From positions 434,001 to 498,000 of the forward strand of contig NZ_OU912926.1 of assembly GCF_918378365.1 (NCBI RefSeq): a DNA stretch of 64,000 nucleotides. Reading direction: 5' to 3'. Below the pieces are notes generated by a model. That model saw only the letters and a program-made list of their open reading frames with translations. It did no database searches and was not told the DNA's origin. Source of the DNA: Candidatus Nitrotoga arctica (GTDB lineage Bacteria > Pseudomonadota > Gammaproteobacteria > Burkholderiales > Gallionellaceae). Positions 28,686-38,885 of this stretch are shown one piece after another; the stretch's first letter is position 1; every line of letters starts with the position of its first letter. The position numbers and the translations under genes are program-made.

Positions 28686-29270
28686 TTGAATTATCAGCCT
28701 CTTATTCTTGCTTCTACTTCGATTTACCGCCGTGAGCTTTTGGGACGTCTAAAAATCCCATTTCAAGTTGCTGCTCCAGACATAGATGAAACTGCTCTAC
28801 CTGGTGAAAGCGCTAAACAAGTCGCTTGGCGGCTTTCCCGTGAAAAAGCGCGGGCAGTGGCCATCCATTATCCAGGTGCTCTGATTATAGGCTCAGATCA
28901 GGTCGCATTATTGGGTGAAGAACAGCTAGGCAAACCTCTCACTCATGAAAATGCTGTACGCCAATTGCGTACTATGCGTGGACACAGCGTGACTTTTTAT
29001 ACTGCACTGACTCTGTTAAATGCGCGCAATGACGAAATTCAAACTGAAATAGCAAAAAATTGCGTCAGTTTTCGCAATTTCAGCGACGACGAGATCGAAT
29101 CCTATTTACGTAAGGAGCAGCCTTATCACTCCGCAGGTAGCGCGAAATCTGAAGGTTTGGGCGTTGCACTTATCAGTCGGATGGAGGGTGACGACCCTAC
29201 CGCTCTAGTTGGGCTGCCTCTTATTCAATTGGTGTCTATGCTAAAGAAAGAGGGGGTTTTAATCTTGTAA
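28686..29270 (+). CDS. Maf-family nucleoside triphosphate pyrophosphatase (YceF type)
   Basis: A Maf/HAM1-fold enzyme that hydrolyses unusual nucleotides. The pattern ([60 protein letters not shown]) follows E. coli YceF, the group that prefers 7-methyl-GTP, rather than YhdE. The TTG at 28686 has AAGGAAG just upstream and gives 194 residues, the usual length. An in-frame GTG at 28629 would add 19 residues not seen in the family. It stands between the porin and dksA. Confidence 0.88.
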   Translation: MNYQPLILASTSIYRRELLGRLKIPFQVAAPDIDETALPGESAKQVAWRLSREKARAVAIHYPGALIIGSDQVALLGEEQLGKPLTHENAVRQLRTMRGHSVTFYTALTLLNARNDEIQTEIAKNCVSFRNFSDDEIESYLRKEQPYHSAGSAKSEGLGVALISRMEGDDPTALVGLPLIQLVSMLKKEGVLIL

Positions 29271-29553
29271 GTGCAAATGCCATATTTAACATTGAGTCTT
29301 TAAACTCAAACGTTTATAAATATGTGTAAATCACGCAGAATTTTCTAAGTTGATCGAAGTGGTTTTAGTAGGATATTCTGTAGCAATAACTTGCAAAACC
29401 TGACTCACTTTACAAATTATTATTAATTATTTAACTTGGCTTTCAGGCGTTTTTTTATGCAGGGAAATTGGCGAATTTAGTTGCGGTGGCGCTGCATTTC
29501 TGGTATTAAAGCGCGATTTTAAAATTTTGTTTGTATATTTCTGGAGATATTTG

Positions 29554-29976
29554 ATGTCGGTACAACCCACAAAGACCGTTGCCCCTTACAAAACAAAAAA
29601 GGGGGAAACTTATATGAACCCTAAGCAACTGGATCATTTCCGCAGCATTCTGAACAACATCAAGCTTGGTCTGGGTGAAGACATTGACCGTACGGTACAC
29701 TCCATGCAGGACGATGCCACTGTGTTTGCCGATCCGAATGATCGCGCAAGTCAAGAATCAGACATGACTTTAGAGCTGCGTAATCGTGATCGTGAGAGTA
29801 AGCTGATTAAGAAGATCAACGAAATGTTGGCCAAAATAAACAGCGGTGATTATGGATATTGTGAAAATTGTGGCATAGAAATTGGATTGAACCGCTTGGA
29901 AGCACGACCGACTGCTACATTATGCATAGATTGCAAAACGCTGGATGAGATCCGCGAAAAACAAGTCGCAAAATAA
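29554..29976 (+). CDS. dksA: RNA polymerase-binding transcription factor DksA
   Basis: A 140-residue protein that enters the RNA polymerase secondary channel and, with ppGpp, lowers rRNA transcription and adjusts others. The coiled-coil tip carries the acidic residues in [13 protein letters not shown], and the C-terminal four-Cys zinc finger reads CENCG and then CIDCK. The ATG at 29554 has GGAG 8 bases upstream. The frame is open nine codons before it. The 283-base gap before it, back to 29271, holds no gene but must contain its promoter. Confidence 0.95.
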   Translation: MSVQPTKTVAPYKTKKGETYMNPKQLDHFRSILNNIKLGLGEDIDRTVHSMQDDATVFADPNDRASQESDMTLELRNRDRESKLIKKINEMLAKINSGDYGYCENCGIEIGLNRLEARPTATLCIDCKTLDEIREKQVAK

Positions 29977-30033
29977 CCTGTACGTCATAGTTTGCGATGC
30001 TATAGTTTGCGATGCTCATGTAAGCTGAGAAAA

Positions 30034-30075
30034 TGGACACCAACCTTTAGTTAAACATGAAACGGGGGGTGTCCA
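30034..30075. repeat. Short inverted repeat TGGACACC...GGTGTCCA
   Basis: The two 8-base arms lie 26 bases apart between dksA and the galE stop, next to a direct repeat of ATAGTTTGCGATGCT (29989-30018 region). The layout resembles the ends of a removed insertion sequence, but no transposase is left. Low certainty. Confidence 0.35.
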
Positions 30076-30110
30076 ATGCAGCAAGAAATACCGAAAGCAA
30101 TATGGCAAAC

Positions 30111-31118
30111 TCAAAGTTTATCGAGGTTTCCTAACGACTGCCATCTCCAAGAGTCAGCACACATCTGCGCTATAGTTCGCTCCGCTCTCCAACCCAGATC
30201 GCGTTCCGCTAGCGTAGTATCTGCGTAACATATAGCGATATCTCCTGGGCGACGCCCCACTATTTTGTAGGGTATGTTCCGCCCACTGGCTTGCTCAAAT
30301 GCGCGCACCATCTCCAACACGCTATTACTCCGCCCCGTGCCCAAATTATAGGTGGCCACCCCAGTCTGATCAACCAGCTTTTCCAGAGTCTTGACATGAC
30401 CAATAGCAAGATCAACGACATGAATATAATCTCTCATACCAGTACCATCAATGGTTGGATAATCATCACCATAAATCGACAACGCCTCACGCCGACCTTG
30501 CGCTACTTGGGCAATATAAGGAAGCAGATTATTCGGAATATCAGTGGGATCCTCTCCAATCAATCCGCTTTCATGCGCGCCTACAGGATTAAAATAACGA
30601 AGCAACGCAATTCGCCATGAAGGATCAGCTATCGCAAGATCACGGAGCACCTCCTCGACCATCAGTTTGCTTCTACCATATGGATTGGTCGCACCAAGCG
30701 GAAAATTTTCCAAAATTGGAACGGTAGCAGGATCACCGTAAACTGTTGCAGAAGAAGAAAAAACCAGTGTTTTTACCCGCGCCTCGGCCATCATCTCAAA
30801 CAACACCAAACTGCCATAGACATTATTGTCATAGTAGCGTAACGGTTGTGCCACAGATTCGCCTACCGCTTTCAAACCAGCAAAATGGATTACCGCATCA
30901 AACTTATGCCGTGCAAAGAGTGCCTGCATCGCTTGCCGATCACGAGTATCAGCTTCTACAAATCCCGGTCGACGTCTAACAATACGCTCAATACGATCAA
31001 GAACCGTTGCCTTGCTGTTACAAAAATTGTCAACAATCAAAATCTCGAATCCAGCCAACATCAACTCAACAACCGTATGCGAGCCGATATAACCGGTTCC
31101 ACCTGTTACTAAAATCAT
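30111..31118 (-). CDS. galE: UDP-glucose 4-epimerase
   Basis: A 335-residue short-chain dehydrogenase/reductase enzyme that interconverts UDP-glucose and UDP-galactose with bound NAD, supplying galactose units for surface polysaccharides. The NAD loop GGTGYIGSH is at 6-14. The catalytic Ser/Thr lies in FSSSATVYGDP and the Tyr-Lys pair in NPYGRSKLMVEE. The segments GMRDYIHVVDLA and YNLGTGRSNSVLEM are GalE-typical. It starts with ATG at 31118 and stands alone; no other sugar genes are adjacent. Confidence 0.93.
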   Translation of the reverse strand: MILVTGGTGYIGSHTVVELMLAGFEILIVDNFCNSKATVLDRIERIVRRRPGFVEADTRDRQAMQALFARHKFDAVIHFAGLKAVGESVAQPLRYYDNNVYGSLVLFEMMAEARVKTLVFSSSATVYGDPATVPILENFPLGATNPYGRSKLMVEEVLRDLAIADPSWRIALLRYFNPVGAHESGLIGEDPTDIPNNLLPYIAQVAQGRREALSIYGDDYPTIDGTGMRDYIHVVDLAIGHVKTLEKLVDQTGVATYNLGTGRSNSVLEMVRAFEQASGRNIPYKIVGRRPGDIAICYADTTLAERDLGWRAERTIAQMCADSWRWQSLGNLDKL

Positions 31119-31307
31119 TCTTCTTCCTTTTGTCAGTGGCAGATTCCAGCTTGAAGAGCAAATTTTGTGAGATTGTTTGTACGGCGAGCTACATGAGTAT
31201 CGTAGCTTCTTAAAATTACCAAGTAGACGAATAACAAATCAGGAGCGATTATTTTTCTTGACAACCTAAATTATGAAGTATCAAAAACTTTCATTACCAT
31301 AGAGTTA

Positions 31308-32186
31308 TCATTTTAAAACATGTTTCATCACTTTGCCCATTTCAGCCGGGTTGCGCGTGATGTGTATGCCACATTCTTCCATCACGGCCAATTTGTCCTC
31401 GGCACCACCCTGACCCCCGGAAATAATTGCACCAGCATGTCCCATACGCTTACCAGGCGGCGCGGTAATCCCAGCAATAAAACCGACCACAGGTTTTTGC
31501 ATATTGCTCTTAATCCAGCGCGCGCATTCTTCTTCATCACTGCCACCAATTTCGCCCACCATCACCACAGCATCGGTCTCCGGGTCATCGTTGAATAATT
31601 TCATTACAGACAAATGCTTCATGCCATTGATCGGATCGCCGCCTATTCCGACACAGGAAGATTGCCCGAAGCCCAGTTCAGTCAGCTGCCAGACCGCTTC
31701 GTAAGTCAACGTTCCCGAACGTGACACTACGCCAATACGTCCCTTGCGGTGAATGTGCCCGGGCATGATGCCAATTTTGATTTCGTCCGGTGTAATCAGT
31801 CCTGGACAATTCGGGCCAATCAGCAGTGTCTTCTTGCCCTGCATTTTGTAACGCGTGCGTAGCATGTCATGTACGGGTATGCCTTCTGTGATGCATATCA
31901 CCAGCTCCAGCCCTGCTTCCACCGCCTCGTCAATCGCCGCAGCAGCAAAGGGAGGAGGTACGTAAATCACTGAGACCGTTGCCCCAGTTTGCGCGCTAGC
32001 TTCCATTACGCTGTTGAATATTGGAATACCCTCATAGCTTTGTCCGGCCTTGCCGGGAGTCACTCCAGCGACAAAACAATTCGCTCCATTTGCATAATTC
32101 TTACAATGTAATGTATGAAACTGACCAACTTTGCCAGTCATACCTTGCGTCATTACTTTAGTATCTTTATTGATAAGAATGGACAT
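31308..32186 (-). CDS. sucD: Succinyl-CoA synthetase, alpha subunit
   Basis: A 292-residue subunit of the citric-acid-cycle enzyme that converts succinyl-CoA to succinate with ATP or GTP formation. The CoA-binding Rossmann domain has [16 protein letters not shown]; the ligase domain has [20 protein letters not shown]. The phosphorylated His lies in [14 protein letters not shown]. Its ATG shares one base with the sucC stop (TAATG), so it is translationally coupled to sucC. Length is standard. Confidence 0.96.
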   Translation of the reverse strand: MSILINKDTKVMTQGMTGKVGQFHTLHCKNYANGANCFVAGVTPGKAGQSYEGIPIFNSVMEASAQTGATVSVIYVPPPFAAAAIDEAVEAGLELVICITEGIPVHDMLRTRYKMQGKKTLLIGPNCPGLITPDEIKIGIMPGHIHRKGRIGVVSRSGTLTYEAVWQLTELGFGQSSCVGIGGDPINGMKHLSVMKLFNDDPETDAVVMVGEIGGSDEEECARWIKSNMQKPVVGFIAGITAPPGKRMGHAGAIISGGQGGAEDKLAVMEECGIHITRNPAEMGKVMKHVLK

Positions 32187-33352
32187 TATGCCCCCTTTGC
32201 CGCAGTAACAACTTTTGCTGCCGCATCTGCCATATCCCCGGCAGAAATAATTGGCAGGCCAGATTCAGCCAGAATTTTTTTCCCGAGATCAACGTTAGTG
32301 CCTTCCAGACGCACCACTAATGGTACTTTCAAATGGACTTCGCGCGCCGCTGCCACCACTCCTTCGGCAATCACATCGCACTTCATGATTCCGCCGAATA
32401 TATTTACCAATATCGCGCACAAATTTGGATTTCTCAACATCAATTTGAATGCTTCAGTTACTTTTTCCTTGCTGGCCCCCCCCCCTACGTCAAGAAAATT
32501 TGCGGGCATGCCACCATACAACTTGATGATATCCATAGTCGCCATGGCTAACCCGGCACCATTCACCAAGCAGCCAATGTTGCCATTCAGTGAGATATAG
32601 CTAAGGCCGAATTGTGATGCTTCAACTTCGGCTGGGTCTTCTTCATCCAGATCGCGTAGCGCCACAATTTCTGAATGACGAAATAACGCATTACTGTCGA
32701 AATTAATTTTTGCATCTAACGCCAATAAATTCTGATCCACAGTTAGCACGAGCGGATTGATCTCCGCCAGCATCGCATCCTTTTCCACGAAAGCCTGGTA
32801 CAAGCCTTGAAAACAGGCACGCGCCTGAGCAAGTGCTGCACTTGGAATGCCAATCTGCCGCGCCACAGCATCTACCTCAGCATCAATCAGTCCCGACGAA
32901 GGGTTTATCCAGACCTTGTGAATTTTTTCAGGGGAATACGCAGCGACTGCCTCAATTTCCATTCCTCCCTCGCTACTGGCCATAAGCACGACACGCTGCT
33001 TGCTTCGATCGATTACCATTCCTACGTAATATTCTTTTGCAATCTGCACGCCCTCCTCAATTAGCAGGCGTCTGACCAATTGTCCATCAGCATTAGTCTG
33101 ATGTGTAACCAATTGCATGCCAAGAATCTCTCCAGCACGCGTACCAACATCCTGCACCGAATTCACTACCTTAACCCCGCCACCCTGGCCACGCCCACCG
33201 GCATGAATCTGCGCCTTCACCACCCACACCGGGCCACCCAACTGCTGTGCGACGGCAATGGCCTCATCCACGCTGTAACACACCGATCCGCGTGGAGTCG
33301 GCACGCCATACTGGCGGAGGATTTCTTTAGCCTGATATTCGTGAATTTTCAT
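32186..33352 (-). CDS. sucC: Succinyl-CoA synthetase, beta subunit
   Basis: A 388-residue ATP-grasp subunit that binds nucleotide and succinate and pairs with SucD. It starts [20 protein letters not shown]. Family marks include [30 protein letters not shown] with the metal ligands, [18 protein letters not shown] and [16 protein letters not shown]. It is the first gene of the sucC-sucD pair. The promoter should be in the 33353-33494 region. Confidence 0.96.
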   Translation of the reverse strand: MKIHEYQAKEILRQYGVPTPRGSVCYSVDEAIAVAQQLGGPVWVVKAQIHAGGRGQGGGVKVVNSVQDVGTRAGEILGMQLVTHQTNADGQLVRRLLIEEGVQIAKEYYVGMVIDRSKQRVVLMASSEGGMEIEAVAAYSPEKIHKVWINPSSGLIDAEVDAVARQIGIPSAALAQARACFQGLYQAFVEKDAMLAEINPLVLTVDQNLLALDAKINFDSNALFRHSEIVALRDLDEEDPAEVEASQFGLSYISLNGNIGCLVNGAGLAMATMDIIKLYGGMPANFLDVGGGASKEKVTEAFKLMLRNPNLCAILVNIFGGIMKCDVIAEGVVAAAREVHLKVPLVVRLEGTNVDLGKKILAESGLPIISAGDMADAAAKVVTAAKGA

Positions 33353-33494
33353 GTTTAATTACGTACCTTATTTCGTGCGCAAACTAGGCGATGCGCGACA
33401 GACTCAATATTATCTAATCAGCTCTCATCTAGAAAAATAACATATTGATTCAATTTTAATAATCATTGCTATTTAAGATAGCATTCCAACTAAA

Positions 33495-33651
33495 ATGAGT
33501 ACTCATGAACTCAAGAGATTGATTACAAAAAAACACCCAGCCATTGGGGGAATCAAAAATGTACGTGAAAAACACACTCCAGATAAGTATATACGAGTCA
33601 TTTGCAGAACACGAAATCGAACAGTCACTTAAAACAGTTTCTAAGTGACTG
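33495..33651 (+). other. Gap between sucC and mgtE: possible 45-residue ORF and a 10-bp hairpin
   Basis: The gap 33353-33927 is A/T-rich. An ATG at 33495 opens 45 codons (MSTHELKRLITKKH ...) to TAA at 33632, basic and lysine-rich but without a clear ribosome-binding site. CAGTCACTTA and TAAGTGACTG (33622-33631 and 33642-33651) form a perfect 10-bp stem across its end. This could be a small gene with terminator, a small RNA, or nothing. I recognise no family. Confidence 0.25.
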
Positions 33652-33927
33652 GTTCAGCACGTCAACCGTATAAAAAAACTCATATACAGCTCGAACAGAT
33701 CAAAAATACCAAGCGTAGTGGCTGAGCATTGAATCAATATTGCGCTACAGCATTGGCTGTGGAATTTACGAAGTAGCATTTCAATAATCAAGTATAGCTG
33801 CGATCAATTCGGCAATATTCGCTGCAATTTACCAGCCAGATTGATAGCATCAACACAATTGATCATTATTTCACACGTCTGTCATCCAACCTCTTTACAA
33901 TAGTCGCAGTCCTTCAGATTGCGCATC

Positions 33928-35382
33928 ATGACCAAAAACCACGAACCTCATTACACGGAAAACGTGCAGGAGCATCTGCATCAGGTGCAAAGCCTGCTGG
34001 ATAAGCACGGGCTGGTCGAAATGCTGGCGCGCAAACAGGAAATGCCACGCCAAGAACGTCACGAATTGTTGGGAAACATACTGCACAAGCAGCATCTAGC
34101 CGAGCTGCAAGATAAACTGAGCAAATTGCATTCCTCCGATATCGCCTTTATCTTGGAGGCTCTGCCCATTGAGCAGCGTTTACTGGTATGGGATTTGGTC
34201 AAGGCCGATCGTGACGGCGAAATCTTGATCGAAGTTTCCGATTCAGTACGTGAATCATTGATTGCCACCATGAGTCGCGAGGAACTGCGCGAGGCGGCGG
34301 AGCAGCTGGATACTGACGAGATTGCCGATTTGGCGCATGATTTGCCGCAGGCAGTGATGCGCGATGTATTTAAATCTCTCACCATTGAAGAGCGCGAGCA
34401 ATTGCGCGCGGCGATGTCCTATCCGGAAGATGCAGTAGGTGCGCTGATGGATTTCGATATGGTGACCATCCGTGAGCATGTCACGCTGGAAGTAGTGTCA
34501 CGCTATCTGCGCCGTTTCGACGAGATGCCAGATCATACTGACCAGCTATTCGTAGTAGACAGAGACGATATTTTTAAGGGTGTCTTGCCGCTTAATCGCT
34601 TATTAGTAAATGAACCGGACGTGCCCGTAAGCAGGTTGATGTTGACCGATACCATCAAATTGCATTCGGATGACAAGGCGGAGAAAGCAGCACAGGCATT
34701 TGAACGTTATGATTTAGTTTCAGCACCCGTGGTAGAAGAGGATGGTAAGCTGGTTGGTCGCGTGACCGTGAATACGGTAATGGACTATATACGTTCAGAA
34801 TCGGAAAGCGACATTTTGAATACGGCCGGTTTGCGCGGAGAAGAAGATATCTTTGCTTCGGTCTGGAAGAGCGTAAAAAACCGCTGGATGTGGCTGGCGC
34901 TCAATCTGTGTACTGCATTCTTTGCCTCTCGCGTGATAGGCGAATTCGAAAATACCATCGAAAAACTTGTCGCACTCGCAGCGCTAATGCCTATCGTGGC
35001 AGGTATCGCTGGCAACTCGGCAAACCAGACCGCCACTATTATCATCCGCTCGCTGGCGCTGGGGCAGCTTAACCCAGCGAATGCAAGGCGGCTAATTGGT
35101 AAAGAACTCGCCATCGGCGGCCTGAACGGTTTGATTTGGGGCGGTGTAGCTGGATTGTTCGCCTACTTCCTGTATAAAAGTGTACTGCTTGGCGTGATTT
35201 TGACTGGCGCCATGGTGCTCAATTTAGTCCTTGGCGCATTAGCTGGTTTACTGATACCGCTGACCATGCAGCGTATGGGACGCGACCCGGCCATCGGTTC
35301 CAGCGTAATGCTTACCGCTATCACAGACAGCGGCGGCTTCTTCATTTTCCTAGGGCTCGCTGCTCTATTTTTAATCCATTGA
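33928..35382 (+). CDS. mgtE: Magnesium transporter MgtE
   Basis: A 484-residue Mg2+ channel. The cytoplasmic N domain (about 30-135) has helical repeats (LHSSDIAFILEALPIEQR). Two CBS domains follow (about 140-265; LNRLLVNEPDVPVSRLM). The transmembrane domain of about five helices (295-484) contains AALMPIVAGIAGNSANQT, the ion-binding region, and ITDSGGFFIFLGLAAL. The N and CBS domains normally sense cytosolic Mg2+ and gate the pore. ATG at 33928 is preferred over an in-frame TTG three codons upstream; neither has a clear ribosome-binding site. Confidence 0.92.
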   Translation: MTKNHEPHYTENVQEHLHQVQSLLDKHGLVEMLARKQEMPRQERHELLGNILHKQHLAELQDKLSKLHSSDIAFILEALPIEQRLLVWDLVKADRDGEILIEVSDSVRESLIATMSREELREAAEQLDTDEIADLAHDLPQAVMRDVFKSLTIEEREQLRAAMSYPEDAVGALMDFDMVTIREHVTLEVVSRYLRRFDEMPDHTDQLFVVDRDDIFKGVLPLNRLLVNEPDVPVSRLMLTDTIKLHSDDKAEKAAQAFERYDLVSAPVVEEDGKLVGRVTVNTVMDYIRSESESDILNTAGLRGEEDIFASVWKSVKNRWMWLALNLCTAFFASRVIGEFENTIEKLVALAALMPIVAGIAGNSANQTATIIIRSLALGQLNPANARRLIGKELAIGGLNGLIWGGVAGLFAYFLYKSVLLGVILTGAMVLNLVLGALAGLLIPLTMQRMGRDPAIGSSVMLTAITDSGGFFIFLGLAALFLIH

Positions 35383-35679
35383 ATTCCATATTTACATGAC
35401 CCAGCGCGGTAACCGAGCGAAGACAATTTCTTACAGACGAAGATCGCGAAGCGAATCTGTTATGACTCAGAGAACGCAGTGACAAAGCGGTTTTGCATCA
35501 GCTGGGAAGATGATGAAATGCCAGTCGAAGTATCGCCCACAAGGTTGACGCAGAAAATCCCAAACAAAATGCTAGAACTATTCTTTTCGTCATTAGACTT
35601 TTGCCATAATTACCCCGACAAACTTATACTCATGTCGCCCTGCACTTTTCATACTCGTTCTTCATAGAAAGTACTTGCT

Positions 35680-38535
35680 ATGTATCCTGGCAATAAGCTG
35701 ACTCTACCGTTAGTCTCCGTCATCGTGCGCAGCATAGGGCGGCCGGAACTTGGATTGGCACTGGCATCGATCGCACGGCAGGATTATCCAAACGTTGAGG
35801 TCATCGTGGTCGATGCAACTGGCGGGAGCCACCCGCCGTTGCCAGCTATAACCTGGCAATCTGGCCATTCGATACGAATCGTCGGCGGCCACCGCCGTTT
35901 GCCGCGACCCCAAGCCGCCAACGAAGGATTGCAAGCCGTAAAGGGTGAGTGGTTCTGCTTTCTGGACGATGACGATACTTACGATTTTAATTTCCTCTCG
36001 TCCATGCTAAGTGCCTCCCATGCCCATCCCGAAGCGCTACTGATTTACGGTCGAACCCGAGTGTTTGATGAAACCAGGAAAGTCGAAAAATTGTTTGGCA
36101 GCCCATTCAACCGCGCATTGATGTACTTCGGACCATTGTTTTACTGGCAAGCGGCGATTATTCGCAGCAAAGTCATTGAATTGGGCTGCCGCTTTGATGA
36201 AACACTTGAAATTTGCGAGGATCGCGATTTTCTGAATCAAATTGCAGAGCACTCCAATTTTGTATTCGTTCCGGTTGTGGGATTCAATTATCATCCCTAC
36301 TTGGGCACCTCGGGCACCGGTTCCACAGCAACTCGGGATATACCTCGCATGGAACGTTCGGAAAATATTTTGCGATCAAAATGGTCCGGCGCTTCGTCCT
36401 ATCACACCCGCCGCCTTGTTGAAATGTGCATGGGGGCAGTTCGCGCCTTCCATGACGAAAATTTTGCACTTTCTCGCACCTTGTTTGATAAAACGCTTGA
36501 AGCGTACCCGGACGACCCCAGTGCCTTGCACGGGCTCGCCCGGCTGGATCTCCACGATGGTCAGCTGGCTACGGCAGAAAAATTGGTTCGACGGGCAATC
36601 GAGATCAATCCGTCAGTCGACGAATTTCGCATGACCATGGCGCTCATTCTAGAAGCATCGCATAAATACGAAGAAGCACTTGCCTTTGCCCGGCAAGCGG
36701 GAATCAATCCGACATTTCAGGCTACTGCCGATGCACTCGCCCGACGCCTGCCTGTCACTGCCCGAGCAACACTTCCCGTCCAGCCTTCCGCTGCAGGTGT
36801 TCAACAACTGGGACGACTGGCACCGTGCCCATGCGGCAGCGGCCGTCGCTTTAAAGAATGTTGCGGAGCTATCCGGCCAAATCAAGAACCCACTATGGTC
36901 AATGCCAACCACAACTCTCGCGTTACGATCGTTATGACGATACGAGAGCGTTACAGTCTGACAATCCAGACCTTGAAGTCTATCCTGTCCAATACGCCTC
37001 CCATTTTCCGCCTCATTTTCGTGGACTACCTGTCGCCAATCTGGATTCAGGAGCAACTTGAAACGCTGGCCCGCCAATACGGGATTGAATTGGTACACAC
37101 CGAAGACCCCCTCTGGCCCAATCAAGCCAGAATAAAAATTCTAGATCGAATATCGTCTGAATATACCGTATTCATCGACAACGATGTTCAGGTTGAACCG
37201 GGCTGGCTGGAGAAGTTAGTCGCCTGCGCAGATGAGACCGGTGCTGGCATTGTAGGGCCTCTGTACCTTTGGGGTGACGGCAAATCCGCGCCAAAAATTC
37301 ACATGGCAGGCGGCAGACTTATTATTTACCCAGACATCGGCTGTGATGGAGTGATCATGGAAGAGGAGCATCAGCTCTTCAATCGCCGACCAGAGGAGGT
37401 GCAGGAACAGCTCTTCAGAAAACCCTGCGATTATGTTGAATACCACTGCATGCTGATTCGCACCCAACTCCTGCAGAAGCATGGCCTGCTCGACGACGGA
37501 ATCGTCTCTGTCCACGAACATATTGATGCTGCACTTGCAGCTAAACGGCTGGGTTACGCCACTTACATGGAGCCTGCAGCGCGCGTGAACTACCTTGCTT
37601 TCGCTGATTTTCTGCTGGAAGACCTTCCCATTTTTAGATTGCGCTGGTCGCGCGAAGCGGGCGAACAAAGCATTCTGAATTTTGCAAAAAAATGGGGTGT
37701 CTGCGACGACCAACGTTCTTTTGGCGGAGTACGTATTTTTCTGAGCAAGCATGTTGGCCACATCGATCCGCTCAGAGCAAATATCCCTCCATGCCAAGAG
37801 TGGAACACTACTATGCGCAAGGAAGAACTGCAGCAGACCCGTTCAGGCTTGCTGGATATGGCCATAGAGCACGGTTATCAAGCCGCAGAACTTGCCTTGC
37901 TAAGCAAGGCCTATTTCACTGCACAAGCACTCATGACTGGCAGATATCGCTCATGTGGCCGACCCTTCATTAACCATCTAGCAGGTACCGCCAGCGTGCT
38001 CCTGCGCTATGATTTTCGGATTGAAGTCGTGATGGCTGGGCTGCTGCACGCGGCATACACCCATTGCCCTGCACATCCGGAAGGCAAGCAGGCAGCGCGT
38101 GAGGATGTGTGCAGTAAACTCGGTGGCGAGGGCAACAAGGTGGAACGTCTGGTCAGAGGCTATACGCTCCGGGGAATGAAATCGCCGAAAAATCAGGTCG
38201 AAGTGACGGATGCCGGGCGAATCAGTATTTTCGATGCCGAAGTACAGATGATCTCCCTTGCCAACGAGATTGATATGTACCTGAGTGGTGAAACCCGCTA
38301 CTCGCCACCTCGTAATGATGAAATGACTCCAGCACAACTGGATGTGGCTAGCAAAATTTGCGAGATTATTGGGGTAAGCGGCATGTCCCGCAGCCTGCAG
38401 CAAGGACGTAGTGATAATCGGCTACCACCTCCGTTCAGCCTGCTCACCCAACAAACCATGAGCTATCAGCTCAATCGAGAGCATTCTGCAATTATGCCAT
38501 GCCTGACAACGTCGAATTCGTTTCCCTCTGAATAA
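35680..38535 (+). CDS. Multi-domain fusion: GT2 - TPR - SEC-C - GT2 - HD-like
   Basis: A 951-residue protein with no signal peptide or membrane segment. Domain order: a GT-A-type glycosyltransferase 2 domain (about 10-230; VSVIVRSIGRPELGLALASI, FLDDDDTYD); a TPR-like stretch (about 255-350; DDPSALHGLARLDLHDGQ); a complete SEC-C zinc motif (CPCGSGRRFKECCG, about 384-397); a second GT2 domain (about 410-660; FIDNDVQVEPGWLE); and a C-terminal helical domain (about 740-900; NHLAGTASVLLRY, VVMAGLLHAAY) resembling the HD-like DUF6817 fold. The sugar and acceptor are unknown. It is isolated, with mgtE 297 bases upstream. SEC-C motifs bind zinc and often mediate docking, so it may be tethered to a partner. 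The HD-like part lacks a clear HD pair; its activity is uncertain. Confidence 0.82.
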   Translation: MYPGNKLTLPLVSVIVRSIGRPELGLALASIARQDYPNVEVIVVDATGGSHPPLPAITWQSGHSIRIVGGHRRLPRPQAANEGLQAVKGEWFCFLDDDDTYDFNFLSSMLSASHAHPEALLIYGRTRVFDETRKVEKLFGSPFNRALMYFGPLFYWQAAIIRSKVIELGCRFDETLEICEDRDFLNQIAEHSNFVFVPVVGFNYHPYLGTSGTGSTATRDIPRMERSENILRSKWSGASSYHTRRLVEMCMGAVRAFHDENFALSRTLFDKTLEAYPDDPSALHGLARLDLHDGQLATAEKLVRRAIEINPSVDEFRMTMALILEASHKYEEALAFARQAGINPTFQATADALARRLPVTARATLPVQPSAAGVQQLGRLAPCPCGSGRRFKECCGAIRPNQEPTMVNANHNSRVTIVMTIRERYSLTIQTLKSILSNTPPIFRLIFVDYLSPIWIQEQLETLARQYGIELVHTEDPLWPNQARIKILDRISSEYTVFIDNDVQVEPGWLEKLVACADETGAGIVGPLYLWGDGKSAPKIHMAGGRLIIYPDIGCDGVIMEEEHQLFNRRPEEVQEQLFRKPCDYVEYHCMLIRTQLLQKHGLLDDGIVSVHEHIDAALAAKRLGYATYMEPAARVNYLAFADFLLEDLPIFRLRWSREAGEQSILNFAKKWGVCDDQRSFGGVRIFLSKHVGHIDPLRANIPPCQEWNTTMRKEELQQTRSGLLDMAIEHGYQAAELALLSKAYFTAQALMTGRYRSCGRPFINHLAGTASVLLRYDFRIEVVMAGLLHAAYTHCPAHPEGKQAAREDVCSKLGGEGNKVERLVRGYTLRGMKSPKNQVEVTDAGRISIFDAEVQMISLANEIDMYLSGETRYSPPRNDEMTPAQLDVASKICEIIGVSGMSRSLQQGRSDNRLPPPFSLLTQQTMSYQLNREHSAIMPCLTTSNSFPSE

Positions 38536-38658
38536 TTTAAACTGATGTGCTGAATACCAAGGTTGCGGCGTTCCCGCCAAATCTTGTTCTATTCAGCAAG
38601 CAATTATATTATTGACAATAGGTTTGTTTAGAGTTGATCATTCAATTTAGAAACATCG

Positions 38659-38856
38659 ATGTGCCAAACCATCATTAATTCTATTGCTAATAGGCATGTT
38701 GGTTTTAATCTCGCTCGCTGGGCAAATAGCGATATTACGGAAGTAGGCAAACTAAACCCAGCTGAGCTTTCTTCAACCGAAACATTAACTAAAGATTTAC
38801 CCGAATATTTAAAACACCCACCAGGATTTTTTAGAAACTTCCTTGGAGGCACTTAA
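38659..38856 (+). CDS. Hypothetical small protein upstream of the GlcG gene
   Basis: A possible 65-residue protein, MCQTIINSIANRHVG at the start and LKHPPGFFRNFLGGT at the end. No ribosome-binding site is visible, and it is not recognised. It ends 29 bases before the secreted GlcG/HbpS gene and the C-terminal part looks protein-like, so it may be a fragment of a longer lost gene or a real leader gene. It could equally be chance. Confidence 0.35.
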   Translation: MCQTIINSIANRHVGFNLARWANSDITEVGKLNPAELSSTETLTKDLPEYLKHPPGFFRNFLGGT

Positions 38857-38885
38857 TCAATTCAACAACTACCAGGAGAACTATC

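Noticed and set aside
33928..33990. Mg2+ riboswitch before mgtE
   Set aside because: No recognisable conserved helices upstream; the leader is A/T-rich without the expected motifs.
35479..35667. 62-codon frame before the glycosyltransferase fusion
   Set aside because: No ribosome-binding site, not protein-like, and lies in an intergenic A/T-rich stretch.
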